This document shows, in pieces, positions 45,439 through 54,435 of a stretch of 64,000 nucleotides of DNA. Origin of the DNA: JANMJD01 sp963847945. Lineage in GTDB: Bacteria > Actinomycetota > Acidimicrobiia > Acidimicrobiales > Ilumatobacteraceae. A model generated the notes under the pieces. It did not search any database, was not told where the DNA came from, and was given only the letters and a program-made list of their open reading frames with translations. The first letter of the stretch is position 1, and every line of letters begins with the position of its first letter. The DNA lies in contig CAWKBX010000015.1 of the NCBI GenBank assembly GCA_963847945.1, positions 186,001 through 250,000 on the forward strand, read 5' to 3'. Position numbers and translations under genes: made by a program.

Positions 45439-45648
45439 ATGACAACGATCGAATTTCCTCCGCAGCCCGAGCAACTCCAGTTGCTCGACGCCTCGAGGGT
45501 GCCGGTCAGGCTTCGGCTCGACGAGCGCACTCGGCGCCTGGGCCTCGCCGAAGTCGCCCGCGCTCGGGCCATCATCGACGAGCAGCTTCGTCGGGCCGCC
45601 TCCGACGAGTCCCCCGAGACGCTTCCGGCCCGCCGCCTGGCCGCCTGA
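45439..45648 (+). CDS. small protein of unknown function
   Basis: A 69-residue, mainly helical, charged protein: MTTIEFPPQPEQLQLLDASR, VPVRLRLDERTRRLGLAEVA, RARAIIDEQLRR and a final LPARRLAA. Codon third positions are G/C-rich, and LDERTRRLGLAEVARARAII could be a short amphipathic helix. No ribosome site is obvious; 45400 is an alternative start but adds low-quality residues. I do not recognise it with certainty. It lies about 100 bp after the dioxygenase and is convergent with the LLM gene. Confidence 0.55.
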   Translation: MTTIEFPPQPEQLQLLDASRVPVRLRLDERTRRLGLAEVARARAIIDEQLRRAASDESPETLPARRLAA

Positions 45649-45674
45649 GCTCGGCCTCTCGCCACCCGCGGCGG

Positions 45675-46664
45675 TCAGCCCGCCGACGGTGAAAGTGACC
45701 GCACGGCCTCCCAATGGTTCAGGGCCGGGTCGAGCGGCAGAATCGCCAGGCTGCTGGTCGTCACCCCATTGTCGAAGTACGCCTGAATCCTCGCCCGGCA
45801 ATGTTCTGGCGAGCCGTGAACGATCAGATCATCCACCAATTCATCCGGAATCGCGGCGAGCGCGGCCTTGCGGTCGCCCGCCTTCCAGGCATCCCACATC
45901 GGCGTGAGCATCTCGCCCCGACCCAACCATTCGTGAAACGCGGCGTACACCGGCACGTTGAGATAGGCGGCGATGGCGAACCGGGCGGCGGCTCGCACCG
46001 CCTCGGCATTCTCGCTCGGGCAGGTGAAGATGCGACAGACGATCTCCTTACCCTCGCCCTGGGCGTTGACCACCCCGGCGACCTTGCGGACGTCCTCGGG
46101 AGACAGCCAGTTGATGATCGCCCCATCCGCCTCGCGTCCGGCGAGGCGCAACATGCCCTCGCGCAGACCGGCCACCAAGATCGACGGCATCACCTCCGGT
46201 CGGATGCCGAGGCGGAACCCACTGACCTCGAAGGTGTCGTAGCTCTTGGCCACCTTCTCACCGCTCAGTGCGTCGCGCAGGAACCGCACCATGTCACGTA
46301 CCTTCTTGTACGGCTCGACGAACGGCACGCCATTCCAACGCTCGACGATCACGTTGCTCGACGACCCGATGCCGATGGCGAACCGGCCGGGGGCCGCATC
46401 GGCCATCGACGCGACGCTCTGGGCCATCAACGCCGGCGATCGGGTGAACGCCGGAACGATCGCCGTCCCGAGCCGCAGTCGCGGCTCCCACGCCGCGGCC
46501 ATCGCCAATGGGGTGAAGGCGTCGGCCGCATCGGCCTCGGCCGACCAGATGTCGGTATAGCCCAGTTCGACCAGCTCAGCGAGCTTGTCGCGATGGCTGT
46601 GCAGCGGGCCCGGAAGCGGAACGGTCATACCCGGACGGATGGGTAGCAACGACGCAGTGCTCAT
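45675..46664 (-). CDS. LLM-class (F420-dependent) oxidoreductase
   Basis: A 329-residue luciferase-like TIM-barrel protein. GYTDIWSAEADAADAFTPLA, LRLGTAIVPAFTRSPALMAQ, APGRFAIGIGSSSNVIVERW and YKKVRDMVRFLRDAL are typical of F420-dependent members in actinobacteria. ATG 46664 is preceded by AAGGAGG at good spacing, and its ATGA overlaps the stop of the thioesterase gene, so the two are coupled. The cofD/cofE genes at 2-3.7 kb make F420 availability likely. Substrate unknown; acyl-CoA context suggests a CoA-linked or lipid intermediate. Confidence 0.9.
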   Translation of the reverse strand: MSTASLLPIRPGMTVPLPGPLHSHRDKLAELVELGYTDIWSAEADAADAFTPLAMAAAWEPRLRLGTAIVPAFTRSPALMAQSVASMADAAPGRFAIGIGSSSNVIVERWNGVPFVEPYKKVRDMVRFLRDALSGEKVAKSYDTFEVSGFRLGIRPEVMPSILVAGLREGMLRLAGREADGAIINWLSPEDVRKVAGVVNAQGEGKEIVCRIFTCPSENAEAVRAAARFAIAAYLNVPVYAAFHEWLGRGEMLTPMWDAWKAGDRKAALAAIPDELVDDLIVHGSPEHCRARIQAYFDNGVTTSSLAILPLDPALNHWEAVRSLSPSAG

Positions 46665-47501
46665 GTCGAGCCTCCTTGTTCGGTTCCGGCCGAGCCGGGA
46701 TGATTCTTCCAATACCGCACGATGCAACTCTGGCTGGCGATGGCCATCAATGTGCCATCCTCGGCGAACATATGGACTTCGCCGTGGCCAAAACCGCGTT
46801 CGACGGCATGCACCCGGATGTCGAGCAGTACCCACTCGGTCGGGACCAGGCGACCGAGGCGCAGCGTGTTATCGAGGCTGTTTCCCCCACCTTGAATGCC
46901 CAAGGCCTGCCCCACGCCCATCGGCACGAAGTCACCGAGCACCGCCAATGCCGCGGCATCGACTCCGTCGAGCACCTCGGGCAGTCGAGCCCACATCAGC
47001 GTGCGGCCGTCGCCGACACCTTCGAGATGATCCCAGTGCCGCCACTTGACCATTTTCTGCTCGAACCGGGCATTGATCGTGCCCTCTTGGTCGCCGCGCA
47101 GCGGTCGCGCCATGCACTCTTCGGGCGGCGGCACATCGGCGGGGAACTCCACCCATTGGCCCGATCGGTCGAACGGACGGTCGCCAAGTGCGGCGTTGAC
47201 GGTCAGGATCTCACGATTGCCGACGTGGCATACCGCTCGCGCCTGAGTCATTGACGTGACCCTCAACCGCCAGCGTGACGTCGATATCCACGAACTCGCC
47301 GGGTCGGGCAAATGACAGGTACTGCCCGGTCGCCCACACGCATTGCCGCCCCGATGCTCCCTCCAACGCGGCGATCGCCGCCGCGAGCCCACAACCACCG
47401 AAGAGGAACGAACCCCCCGTGCAGAGCGTCGGCACGACCTCGAGCACCCATCGAAACGGATTGTGCGTGGGCTGCAACCCCAGGAATGCCCGGCTGTCCA
47501 T
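46661..47501 (-). CDS. TesB-like acyl-CoA thioesterase (one frameshift)
   Basis: About 280 residues forming a double hot-dog. N-terminal part from ATG 47501: FLGLQPTHNPFRWVLEVVPT, LFGGCGLAAAIAALE and VWATGQYLSFARPGEFVDID. A break near 47255 leads to ARAVCHVGNREILTVNAALG, QKMVKWRHWDHLEG, PMGVGQALGIQGGGNSLDNT and VHMFAEDGTLMAIASQSCIV. The DNT and AxASQ segments are typical of TesB/4HBT_3 proteins that hydrolyse acyl-CoA. It is coupled to the LLM oxidoreductase (ATGA at 46661-46664). Confidence 0.82.
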
Positions 47502-47577
47502 TGGCCGCAACGATACGGGGCCGCCCCATCGGTCGCCCGGTCGGCCCGCTACGACGACCCGGATCTACCCTGTCGGG

Positions 47578-48987
47578 ATGGCTGACACCCCATGGCTCGC
47601 AGATACCTGTTCCCTCGTCGACGCGTTCCGACGAGGGGAGCGCAGTCCGGCCGAGGAACTCGAAGCGACATTGACGGCGATCGAGGGCAGCAATCTCAAC
47701 GCATTCTCGATGATCGACACCGACGCGGCGCGGGCCGCCGCGGCGACGGCCGATGTCACCCGGCCGTTCGGCGGCGTGCCGATCGGTGTCAAGGAACTCG
47801 ACCATGTCGAGGGGTGGCCGAACACCGAGGCCTGCGTCGTGTTCGCCGACCGAGTCGCTACCCACACCTCGGTGATGGTCAGCCGCCTGCGCTCCGATGG
47901 CGGGGCGGTGCTCGTCGGCCAGACGACGGCGTCGGAGTTCGGCGGGGTCAACGTGACTCGCACGGTGCTCAATGGGGCGACGCACAACCCATGGCAGCAC
48001 GGTCGCACCCCCGGCGGGTCATCGGGTGGCAGCGCGTCGGCCGTCGCCGGCGGGCTGTGCACCATCGCGACGGGCGGGGATGGTGGCGGATCGATTCGCA
48101 TCCCGGCGGGGTTCACCGGGCTTGTCGGGCTGAAGGCGACATTCGGTCGCATCCCGAGAGCCCCGCGCACCCAGATCGGCAACTACACCGTCACCACCGG
48201 CTGTTTGGCCCGCAGCGTGCGGGATACGGCCCGATGGTTCGATGTCTGCAACGGCCACGACGCCCGCGACCCGTTCAGCCTGGCCCACACGGGTGGCTGG
48301 GAGGACGGTCTCGGCTCCCACGCCGCCGCCCTTTTCGGACGCCGCGTGGCCATCGTTGCCGATTGGGGTGGGGCGGTGGTCTCGCCGATCATGTGGGAAT
48401 TGCTCGAAGCTGCCGCAACCGATCTCATCGCCGATGCCGGTCTGATCAGGGTCGACGATGTCGATACCAACCTGCCGCGGATGGGCGCGGCATGGTCGAT
48501 CAGCGGGATGCTCGAAGTCCAGACCGAGCTGGCCGAACACTGGCCCGGTTGCGCCGAGCAGCTCACCCCCGAGATGCGATTTGGGCTGCAGACCACGGCC
48601 GGGGCCTACGGCACCGAGGCCCGCGCTCGCATCGAGCGGCGTCGGATGGAACTCAACGATGCAATGGCCGCCCTCTTCGACCCCGTCGACGGCGTCGACC
48701 TCGTCATCGCCGCCAGCAACCCCGATGTGGCCTTCGATGCCGAGGGACCGCTCCCCGGGACATTCGGCGGAGTCGAGGCGGGAGCGGGCAACAATGGCCG
48801 GCTGACCTTCCCCGCCAACCTGCACGGCAACCCGGCGATTTCCATTCCGGCCGGCACGCTCGACGGGTTGCCGATCGGCCTCCAGGTCGTCGGCCGCCAC
48901 TTCAGCGAACCGTTGCTCCTCGACCTCGCCCTGGCCGTCGAGCGGAATCGCCCGTGGCCACTCGTGGCTCCGGGATCGCCCGTCTGA
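47578..48987 (+). CDS. amidase-signature hydrolase
   Basis: A 469-residue amidase with the Ser-cisSer-Lys triad: FGGVPIGVKEL (Lys), GGSSGGSASAVAGGL and the loop ATGGDGGGSIRIPAG (nucleophile Ser). FTGLVGLKATFGRIPRAP is also canonical. Such enzymes hydrolyse amides or carbamates; the GatA role is unlikely because GatC/GatB are absent and the length is shorter. ATG 47578 lies just before LADTCSLVDAFRRGERSPAE, the usual N-terminal helix. It is divergent from the thioesterase by about 75 bp and followed after 11 bp by the MFS gene, probably one transcript. Confidence 0.92.
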   Translation: MADTPWLADTCSLVDAFRRGERSPAEELEATLTAIEGSNLNAFSMIDTDAARAAAATADVTRPFGGVPIGVKELDHVEGWPNTEACVVFADRVATHTSVMVSRLRSDGGAVLVGQTTASEFGGVNVTRTVLNGATHNPWQHGRTPGGSSGGSASAVAGGLCTIATGGDGGGSIRIPAGFTGLVGLKATFGRIPRAPRTQIGNYTVTTGCLARSVRDTARWFDVCNGHDARDPFSLAHTGGWEDGLGSHAAALFGRRVAIVADWGGAVVSPIMWELLEAAATDLIADAGLIRVDDVDTNLPRMGAAWSISGMLEVQTELAEHWPGCAEQLTPEMRFGLQTTAGAYGTEARARIERRRMELNDAMAALFDPVDGVDLVIAASNPDVAFDAEGPLPGTFGGVEAGAGNNGRLTFPANLHGNPAISIPAGTLDGLPIGLQVVGRHFSEPLLLDLALAVERNRPWPLVAPGSPV

Positions 48988-48998
48988 CCGTCCCCCGC

Positions 48999-50471
48999 AT
49001 GCCACTCACCGCTTTCGGGCCCGCGGCACGACAACGATCCGAGTGGTGGTTGATATCCGGGGTCTTCTCGATCGTGACCATCGGGGCGTTCGAGGCCACC
49101 GCCGTGATTACGGCACTGCCGACGATCACCGACGAGTTCCACGGCGACTCGCTCTACGGCCTCACCGTGGCGGTGAACCTGCTGGCCAACATCATCGTCA
49201 TCGTCGCCGCGGCGATAGCCGCCGACCGGCACGGCCCGGGTCGACCGTTCATCGTCTGCGCCGCGGTGTTCATCGCCGGCCTGTTGGTTTCGGGTGCCGC
49301 CCCGGGCATGGGCATGGTCGTACTCGGCCGAATCCTGCAGGGTTCGGGGGTCGGCGGCTTCGTCACGCTCGCCTACGTCGCCGTGAGCCGGGGTGTCCGC
49401 GAGGAGCGCCAGGCCACCGCCTTCGCCGTCATGTCGGCGGGCTGGGTGCTGCCCAGTTTCATCGCCCCGGCCCTCGCCGGATGGATCACCGAGCGATTCG
49501 GCTGGCGGTGGGTGTTCTATGGCATCGTTCCGATCGTTGCGGGGCTCGGCACGTTCGTGGCCCCGATGCTTCTCCGATTGCCGGCGGCGACCGGTTTCGA
49601 CCAGCTCAACGACCATCCGGCCACATCCACACCGGCCGCATCCATCCAGGCCACCGCCGCTCAGCCCACCGAGCGACGGCGGCTGAGCGCCGCGATCAGG
49701 TTGGCGGGCGGACTGGGCGCGGCCCTGTGGGGGATCACCCTCGATCGATGGCTCTACGTTGCCCCGTTGGCCTTCGGTGGGTTCGCGATGGCGATCAGCG
49801 CCGGGCGCGTGCTCTATCCGCCTGGCGTGGCCCGGGCGGCTCGGGGCTTGCCGGCCGTGTTCAGCGTTCGCCTGATCGCCACCATGGCGTTCATCGGCGT
49901 CGAGAGTTTCCTGCCGCTGGCCGCCGACCGCCTTCACGGCGTCGGTCCAATCGCCCAGGGAATGGTGATCATCGGCGCGGCGGTCACCTGGACGATCGGT
50001 CAGGCCCTTGCGGCGAGATGGCGGACCAGCGGCCGCTTGAACGACGCCCAACTGATTCGAATCGGATTCGTCCTCATGGCCATCGGCATCGCCGCATCGA
50101 TGACGATCCTGCGGGAGAGCATTCCGCTCGCCGTCACGTTCGGCACGTGGTCGATCACTGGCTTCGGAACGGGCATGTTGCTCGGGCCGACCACGATCCG
50201 GGCGCTAGCGCTCGCCCCCGAGGGGCACGACGGCATCGTCAGCTCGCAGATCAGCCTCTCGGACTCGATCGGTTTCGCCACGATGGGCGGCATCGGAGGG
50301 GCGATGGTCGCCCTCGCCGATCGTGACGTGATCAACCTAAAGACGGCCATCGTGCTGAATGCGGCGATCGCCGCCACCCTGGCGGTGCTCGGCGCGACCA
50401 TCAGTCGCCGGGTGCTGACCGCCGACGAATCGGCGGGCCGCCGGGCATCTGCTCAGTCGGCGAGCACGTAG
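48999..50471 (+). CDS. MFS transporter, DHA2/EmrB-like
   Basis: A 490-residue transporter with about 12-14 hydrophobic helices. FEATAVITALPTITDEFHGD is the motif following TM1 of drug:H+ antiporters, IAADRHGPGRPFIVCA the cytoplasmic-loop motif A, and GRILQGSGVGGFVTLAYVAV the TM4 region. PATSTPAASIQATAAQPTER forms the central loop. ATG 48999 is 11 bp after the amidase stop. The 3' end overlaps the convergent acyl-CoA synthetase gene by 19 bp. It may export or import the amidase substrate or product (inference). Confidence 0.88.
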   Translation: MPLTAFGPAARQRSEWWLISGVFSIVTIGAFEATAVITALPTITDEFHGDSLYGLTVAVNLLANIIVIVAAAIAADRHGPGRPFIVCAAVFIAGLLVSGAAPGMGMVVLGRILQGSGVGGFVTLAYVAVSRGVREERQATAFAVMSAGWVLPSFIAPALAGWITERFGWRWVFYGIVPIVAGLGTFVAPMLLRLPAATGFDQLNDHPATSTPAASIQATAAQPTERRRLSAAIRLAGGLGAALWGITLDRWLYVAPLAFGGFAMAISAGRVLYPPGVARAARGLPAVFSVRLIATMAFIGVESFLPLAADRLHGVGPIAQGMVIIGAAVTWTIGQALAARWRTSGRLNDAQLIRIGFVLMAIGIAASMTILRESIPLAVTFGTWSITGFGTGMLLGPTTIRALALAPEGHDGIVSSQISLSDSIGFATMGGIGGAMVALADRDVINLKTAIVLNAAIAATLAVLGATISRRVLTADESAGRRASAQSAST

Positions 50472-52078
50472 TCGGCAAATCGGTCGCGCAGCGTCTTCTT
50501 CGAGAACTTGCCGACGCTTGTCTTGGGAACCTCGTCAATGAACACCACATCATCGGGGACCTGCCACTTGGCCAGCCGGGGCCGGATGTAGTCGATCACC
50601 TCGTCCTTTGTCATCGTGGCGCCGGCTTCGAGCACGACGCAGGCCAGCGGCCGCTCCGACCACCGCGGATGAGGGACACCGATCACCGCGGCCTCGCGAA
50701 TGGAGGGGTGGCCCATCAGTTCGTTCTCGATTTCGACCGACGAGATCCACTCGCCACCCGACTTGATCAAGTCTTTTGTACGGTCGACGAGCCGAATGCG
50801 TCCGACCGCATCGACAGTGGCGACGTCGCCCGTGCGCAACCAGCCATCGTCGGTGAAGCTTTCCCCCGCCCGGTCGTCGTTGTAGTACGTACCGGTAATC
50901 CATGGACCGGCACACTGCAGTTCGCCGCTCGTCTCGCCGTCCCACGGCAACGGGTTCGTCGTTCCCGGCTCCACGACGCGGGCCTCGACGCCGAAGTTGA
51001 TTCGCCCGACGGATGTCCGCAAATCGGCTTGCTCGTCGGCGGAGAGTCGACGATCCGCCACGCTGAGTTGACACACCGCAGCAATCGGCGAGGTCTCGGT
51101 CATGCCCCACGCCTGCAGAATTGGCAGCCCGGTCTGCGCCCGGTACCCCTCCGACAACGCCTTGGGCACGGCCGAGCCTCCGCACGGAATCGCCCGCAGC
51201 GCGGAAGTGTCGCGACCTTTCAGTTCGGGGAGCACCGCCATCCAGATCGTCGGCACCCCCGCCGCCACGGTGACCTTCTCCTCGATGATCAGGTCGGCGA
51301 TCGCCTTGCCCGACAGGTCGGGACCGGGCAACACCAAGGAGGCACCAGCGGCGACTCCGGCGTGAGCCAGGCCCCAAGCGTTGGCATGGAACATCGGCAC
51401 GACGGGCAGGATCACGTCGCTTTCACACGCCCCGAGCGAATCGACGGTCATCGCTCCAAGGGTGTGCATAAAGGTCGACCGGTGGCTGTAGACCACGCCC
51501 TTCGGGTTGCCCGTCGTGCCGCTGGTGTAACACATCGATGCGGCCTGGCGTTCGTCGGTGACCGCGAATGACGCCGGGGCGGCCGCAGCGACCAGCTCCT
51601 CATAGTCGTGCAGGGCGATCCCGGCAAGGTCGTCGGGAACCGAGCCCTTACCGTCGTCCATCACGACGAGATGCTTGACCGTTTCGAACGTCTTGAGCAG
51701 TGGCGCGAGCAATCCGAGTAACGAAAGGTCGGCAAAAATCACCTCGTCCTCAGCATGGTTGACGATGTACGTCAGCTGCTCGGGGAAGAGGCGGATGTTG
51801 AGGGTGTGCAGAACCCGATTGGTGCACGGTGCGGCGAAGTAGAGCTCCAAGTGGCGCGCGGTGTTCCAGGCGAAGGTGGCGACTCGACCCATCGGCCCAA
51901 CACCCAGCGTGTCGAGCGCCCCACCGACCTTGCGAGTGCGGGCCGCCCAAGTTCCGTAGTCGGTGCGCTCGCGTCCGATCGCGGTATTGGTGACCACTTC
52001 CTTGTCGCGGTGATACAGCTCGGCCCGCTCGAAGATGTGCGTGATCGTGAGCGGATAGTCCTGCATCGTCGAGTGCAT
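50453..52078 (-). CDS. fatty-acid/acyl-CoA synthetase, AMP-forming
   Basis: Activates a carboxylic acid to acyl-AMP and then acyl-CoA. The 541-residue ANL enzyme has the P-loop MCYTSGTTGNPKGVVYSHRS, PMFHANAWGLAHAGVAAGAS, AWGMTETSPIAAVCQ, GWLRTGDVATVDAVGRIRLV and VPKTSVGKFSKKTLRD with the catalytic Lys. The MFHANAWG pattern and length are typical of medium/long-chain synthetases. ATG 52078 has AGGGGA 4-5 nt upstream and is preferred over 52117. Neighbouring thioesterase, oxidoreductase and hydratases give an acyl-CoA catabolism setting. Confidence 0.93.
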   Translation of the reverse strand: MHSTMQDYPLTITHIFERAELYHRDKEVVTNTAIGRERTDYGTWAARTRKVGGALDTLGVGPMGRVATFAWNTARHLELYFAAPCTNRVLHTLNIRLFPEQLTYIVNHAEDEVIFADLSLLGLLAPLLKTFETVKHLVVMDDGKGSVPDDLAGIALHDYEELVAAAAPASFAVTDERQAASMCYTSGTTGNPKGVVYSHRSTFMHTLGAMTVDSLGACESDVILPVVPMFHANAWGLAHAGVAAGASLVLPGPDLSGKAIADLIIEEKVTVAAGVPTIWMAVLPELKGRDTSALRAIPCGGSAVPKALSEGYRAQTGLPILQAWGMTETSPIAAVCQLSVADRRLSADEQADLRTSVGRINFGVEARVVEPGTTNPLPWDGETSGELQCAGPWITGTYYNDDRAGESFTDDGWLRTGDVATVDAVGRIRLVDRTKDLIKSGGEWISSVEIENELMGHPSIREAAVIGVPHPRWSERPLACVVLEAGATMTKDEVIDYIRPRLAKWQVPDDVVFIDEVPKTSVGKFSKKTLRDRFADYVLAD

Positions 52079-52151
52079 TGCGTCCCCTGGTTCGCTGGTG
52101 CCGGCCGTGCGCCGCATGAACGGCTGGGCCCGACGTTAGTGTCATCCATTC

Positions 52152-52802
52152 GTGAACGACGCCGCCGCGGATCAGCCCACCTTCGAATCGGAGTCACCGC
52201 TGCCTGCTTGGCGATTCGCGCTCGTCGGCGCCTTCGTCGGACTCGTCGTACTCAGCAACATTGCCAACGGAGTCTGGGCGCGCTGGGTCAAGACCCACCC
52301 GGCCCGGCTCCTCGCCCTGTCGTCGCGGGTTCGGTATCTGCTCTTCGCTCGTGTCGAGGGGATCGACCTCATCCCCTACGCGGTCATCGGCTTCACACGC
52401 ATCGCGGTTGCCGCCTTCGTCTGCTACGGGATCGGATATGTGTACGAAGGGCGTGCCCTGAAATGGTTCCAACGGTTCCTCGGCATGACTCCCGAAGGAA
52501 TCGAGGGGCTGCAGAAGGGGTTCAAGAAGGCCAGTTGGGCGCTCATTCCGTTCTTCGTCGGCAGCAACATCGTCTGTGCCCTGGCCGGACTCAACCGCAT
52601 TCGCCTGCGCGTGTTCGCTCCGCTACTGGCGATCGGGATCGCCGGCCGCCTCGCCCTGTACTGGTTTCTGGCCGAGCCGTTCCGCAAACCGCTCGAATCA
52701 TTCATCGACTTCACCCAGCGCCATCAGCGCGAGTTCATCATCGGTTCGATCGCGGTCGTGATTCTCGCCAATATGCGAAACTTCCGCCGCGGCCAGGGCT
52801 GA
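52152..52802 (+). CDS. integral membrane protein, possibly DedA/VTT-like
   Basis: A 216-residue protein from GTG 52152 with about four to five hydrophobic helices: FALVGAFVGLVVLSNIANGV, LIPYAVIGFTRIAVAAFVCY, WALIPFFVGSNIVCALAGLN, LLAIGIAGRLALYWFLAEPF and FIIGSIAVVILANM. The order of a re-entrant-like segment, an Arg-rich loop (NRIRLRVFAP) and a G-R-x-L helix recalls DedA/VTT proteins, but the full signature is not there, so the family call is tentative. Divergent from the acyl-CoA synthetase by about 70 bp. No function assigned. Confidence 0.6.
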   Translation: MNDAAADQPTFESESPLPAWRFALVGAFVGLVVLSNIANGVWARWVKTHPARLLALSSRVRYLLFARVEGIDLIPYAVIGFTRIAVAAFVCYGIGYVYEGRALKWFQRFLGMTPEGIEGLQKGFKKASWALIPFFVGSNIVCALAGLNRIRLRVFAPLLAIGIAGRLALYWFLAEPFRKPLESFIDFTQRHQREFIIGSIAVVILANMRNFRRGQG

Positions 52803-52872
52803 TCCTCGGAACGAGCCTGGCCACGGCGGAAGCTCGTGACACCTTGGGAACCCGCTGGGCGGCGGGCTCGGA

Positions 52873-53595
52873 TCAGCTGAACCTACGGCGGCGGGCCGAG
52901 GCGGCCAGCAGCATGCCGGCACCGAGCAGGCTCACCCCGACCAGCAGGTACGGAGCCTTGTCGCGGGCACCGGTGATCGGGAGTGCGGCCGGGGCGGTCG
53001 GACGAGCAGCCTCGACAAGCACGGTAGTGGGGACCGCAGCCGGGACCAGGGCAGGGGCCGGCGGTGCGACGATCTCCTGCACGACGGGGGCGTCGGTGAC
53101 GATCGGGGCGGGCTGAGTGTTCGGCGAGGGAGCCGGGGTTGAGACCGGAGCCGGATCGGTGACCACGGGAGCCTCGGTTACAGCCGGCGCTTCGGTCGTC
53201 ACGGCAGCCTGGGTGGTTGCGGGGGCCTCGGTCGTTGGAACCGTGGTCTCCGAGGGCGAGCAGTGATCGACCTCGATGACCACGCCGTTACCCTTTTCGC
53301 CGACGACGGTGCCGTCGGCGGCATGCCACTGAACCCGCACGGTCTTGCCCGGGAACAGCTCACCCAATCCGACGACGCTGGTCGTCCCCCACTTGGTGGT
53401 GGTGTAGTCGACGCCGTCGCGACCGAAATCGATGGTGACGTAGCCGCCTTCGATCGGCTCGATCTCGGTGTGCCAGCGGAGGAACGATTCGTTGCAGGTC
53501 GAGTGGCCGCGGGTACCGGCAAAGGCCGCCGTCGGAACGGCGAGCATTGCTGCGGTGGCGGTGACGATGGTGACGGCTTGCAGCTTGCGATTCAT
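52873..53595 (-). CDS. secreted LPXTG-anchored protein
   Basis: 240 residues: a signal peptide (MNRKLQAVTIVTATAAMLAV to about AFAG), an N-terminal domain of about 90 residues (CNESFLRWHTEIEPIEGGYV, TVRVQWHAADGTVV) holding two cysteines, a Thr/Pro/Ala-rich stalk of repeated TTEAP/VTEAP/VTDAP units, then a sorting signal: LPITG (around 205), a TM stretch (YLLVGVSLLGAGMLL) and a basic tail ARRRRFS. This is the standard sortase substrate layout. No sortase gene is in the window. ATG at 53595 starts the signal peptide. Ligand or role unknown. Confidence 0.85.
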   Translation of the reverse strand: MNRKLQAVTIVTATAAMLAVPTAAFAGTRGHSTCNESFLRWHTEIEPIEGGYVTIDFGRDGVDYTTTKWGTTSVVGLGELFPGKTVRVQWHAADGTVVGEKGNGVVIEVDHCSPSETTVPTTEAPATTQAAVTTEAPAVTEAPVVTDPAPVSTPAPSPNTQPAPIVTDAPVVQEIVAPPAPALVPAAVPTTVLVEAARPTAPAALPITGARDKAPYLLVGVSLLGAGMLLAASARRRRFS

Positions 53596-53885
53596 GGCAG
53601 TGGGACTTTCTGATGTTTCGGTGTCGAGCCGAAGGGCGGGGGACGACGGCGCTCTCGGAGGTCTTGAGCTCGCGTCCTGTGCGTTGAATACGTTTGAGGT
53701 CAACGTTTGTTGCACGACTTTCGACAGATTGTGAGCAACTGAGCATTTCGACCCACTCCATGTGACATGTCTGTAACGACCTTCGAACAGATCTTGAGAA
53801 ACTTGACATAGATGACCACCGGCGGAGGGCACCGTCGTCCGGCAGCGGTTCGGCACCACCGATCGGCAGGTGCTATGTATGGGTG
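53596..53885. other. divergent intergenic region, LPXTG gene / tpx
   Basis: 290 bp without a supported gene; the middle (about 53690-53810) is clearly richer in A/T than the coding DNA around it. It should hold the promoters of both divergent genes. On the plus strand TTGACA occurs at 53803-53808, but I see no good -10 element at the right distance, so I do not mark a promoter. Confidence 0.5.
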
Positions 53886-54380
53886 ATGGCTGAAATCACC
53901 CTCGGGGGCAACCCCATCAATACCGTTGGCGATCTTCCGGCGGTCGGCTCATCGCCGTCGTTCTCCGTGACCAAGGGCGACCTCTCCGACGTCACCGAGG
54001 TCGACTTCGCCGGTCAGCGCGTCGTGCTCAACATCTTCCCGAGCGTCGACACTCCGGTCTGCGCAACGAGTGTTCGCAAGTTCAACGAGGCGGCGTCATC
54101 GCTCGACAACACCGTCGTGTTGTGCGTCTCGGCCGATCTGCCGTTCGCTCAAGGCCGCTTCTGCGGCAGCGAGGGCCTCGCCAACGTGACGGCGGCGTCG
54201 TCGTTCCGCTCCGGGTTCGGTAGCGACTTCGGTATCACCCTCGCCGACGGCAAGCTGGCTGGCCTTCTTGGCCGCGCCGTCGTGGTGCTCGACGAGAGTG
54301 GCCGCGTGGTCCACTCGCAGCTCGTGCCTGAGATCGCCCAGGAACCCGACTACGACGCGGCGATTGGCGCTCTCGGCTGA
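53886..54380 (+). CDS. tpx: thiol peroxidase (atypical 2-Cys peroxiredoxin)
   Basis: Reduces hydroperoxides using thioredoxin. The 164-residue protein has VVLNIFPSVDTPVCATSVRK with the peroxidatic Cys59 and GRFCGSEGLANVTAASSFRS with the resolving Cys93, the standard Tpx pair and spacing. GLLGRAVVVLDESGRVVHSQ is the conserved C-terminal strand. ATG 53886 is preferred to the adjacent GTG 53883. Stands alone between the LPXTG gene and the convergent dapB. Confidence 0.95.
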   Translation: MAEITLGGNPINTVGDLPAVGSSPSFSVTKGDLSDVTEVDFAGQRVVLNIFPSVDTPVCATSVRKFNEAASSLDNTVVLCVSADLPFAQGRFCGSEGLANVTAASSFRSGFGSDFGITLADGKLAGLLGRAVVVLDESGRVVHSQLVPEIAQEPDYDAAIGALG

Positions 54381-54435
54381 GTCACATCGCGATCTGAGAC
54401 TCGGGTCGGCTCGCCGGCCAATCCGAGGAAGGTCG

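Noticed and set aside
47592..50471. A 959-codon frame joining amidase-region sequence to the MFS transporter
   Set aside because: The first ~469 codons are an Arg-rich shadow of the amidase gene in another frame; the MFS protein starts at ATG 48999.
53803..53808. TTGACA as -35 element for tpx
   Set aside because: No plausible -10 hexamer at 16-19 bp downstream.
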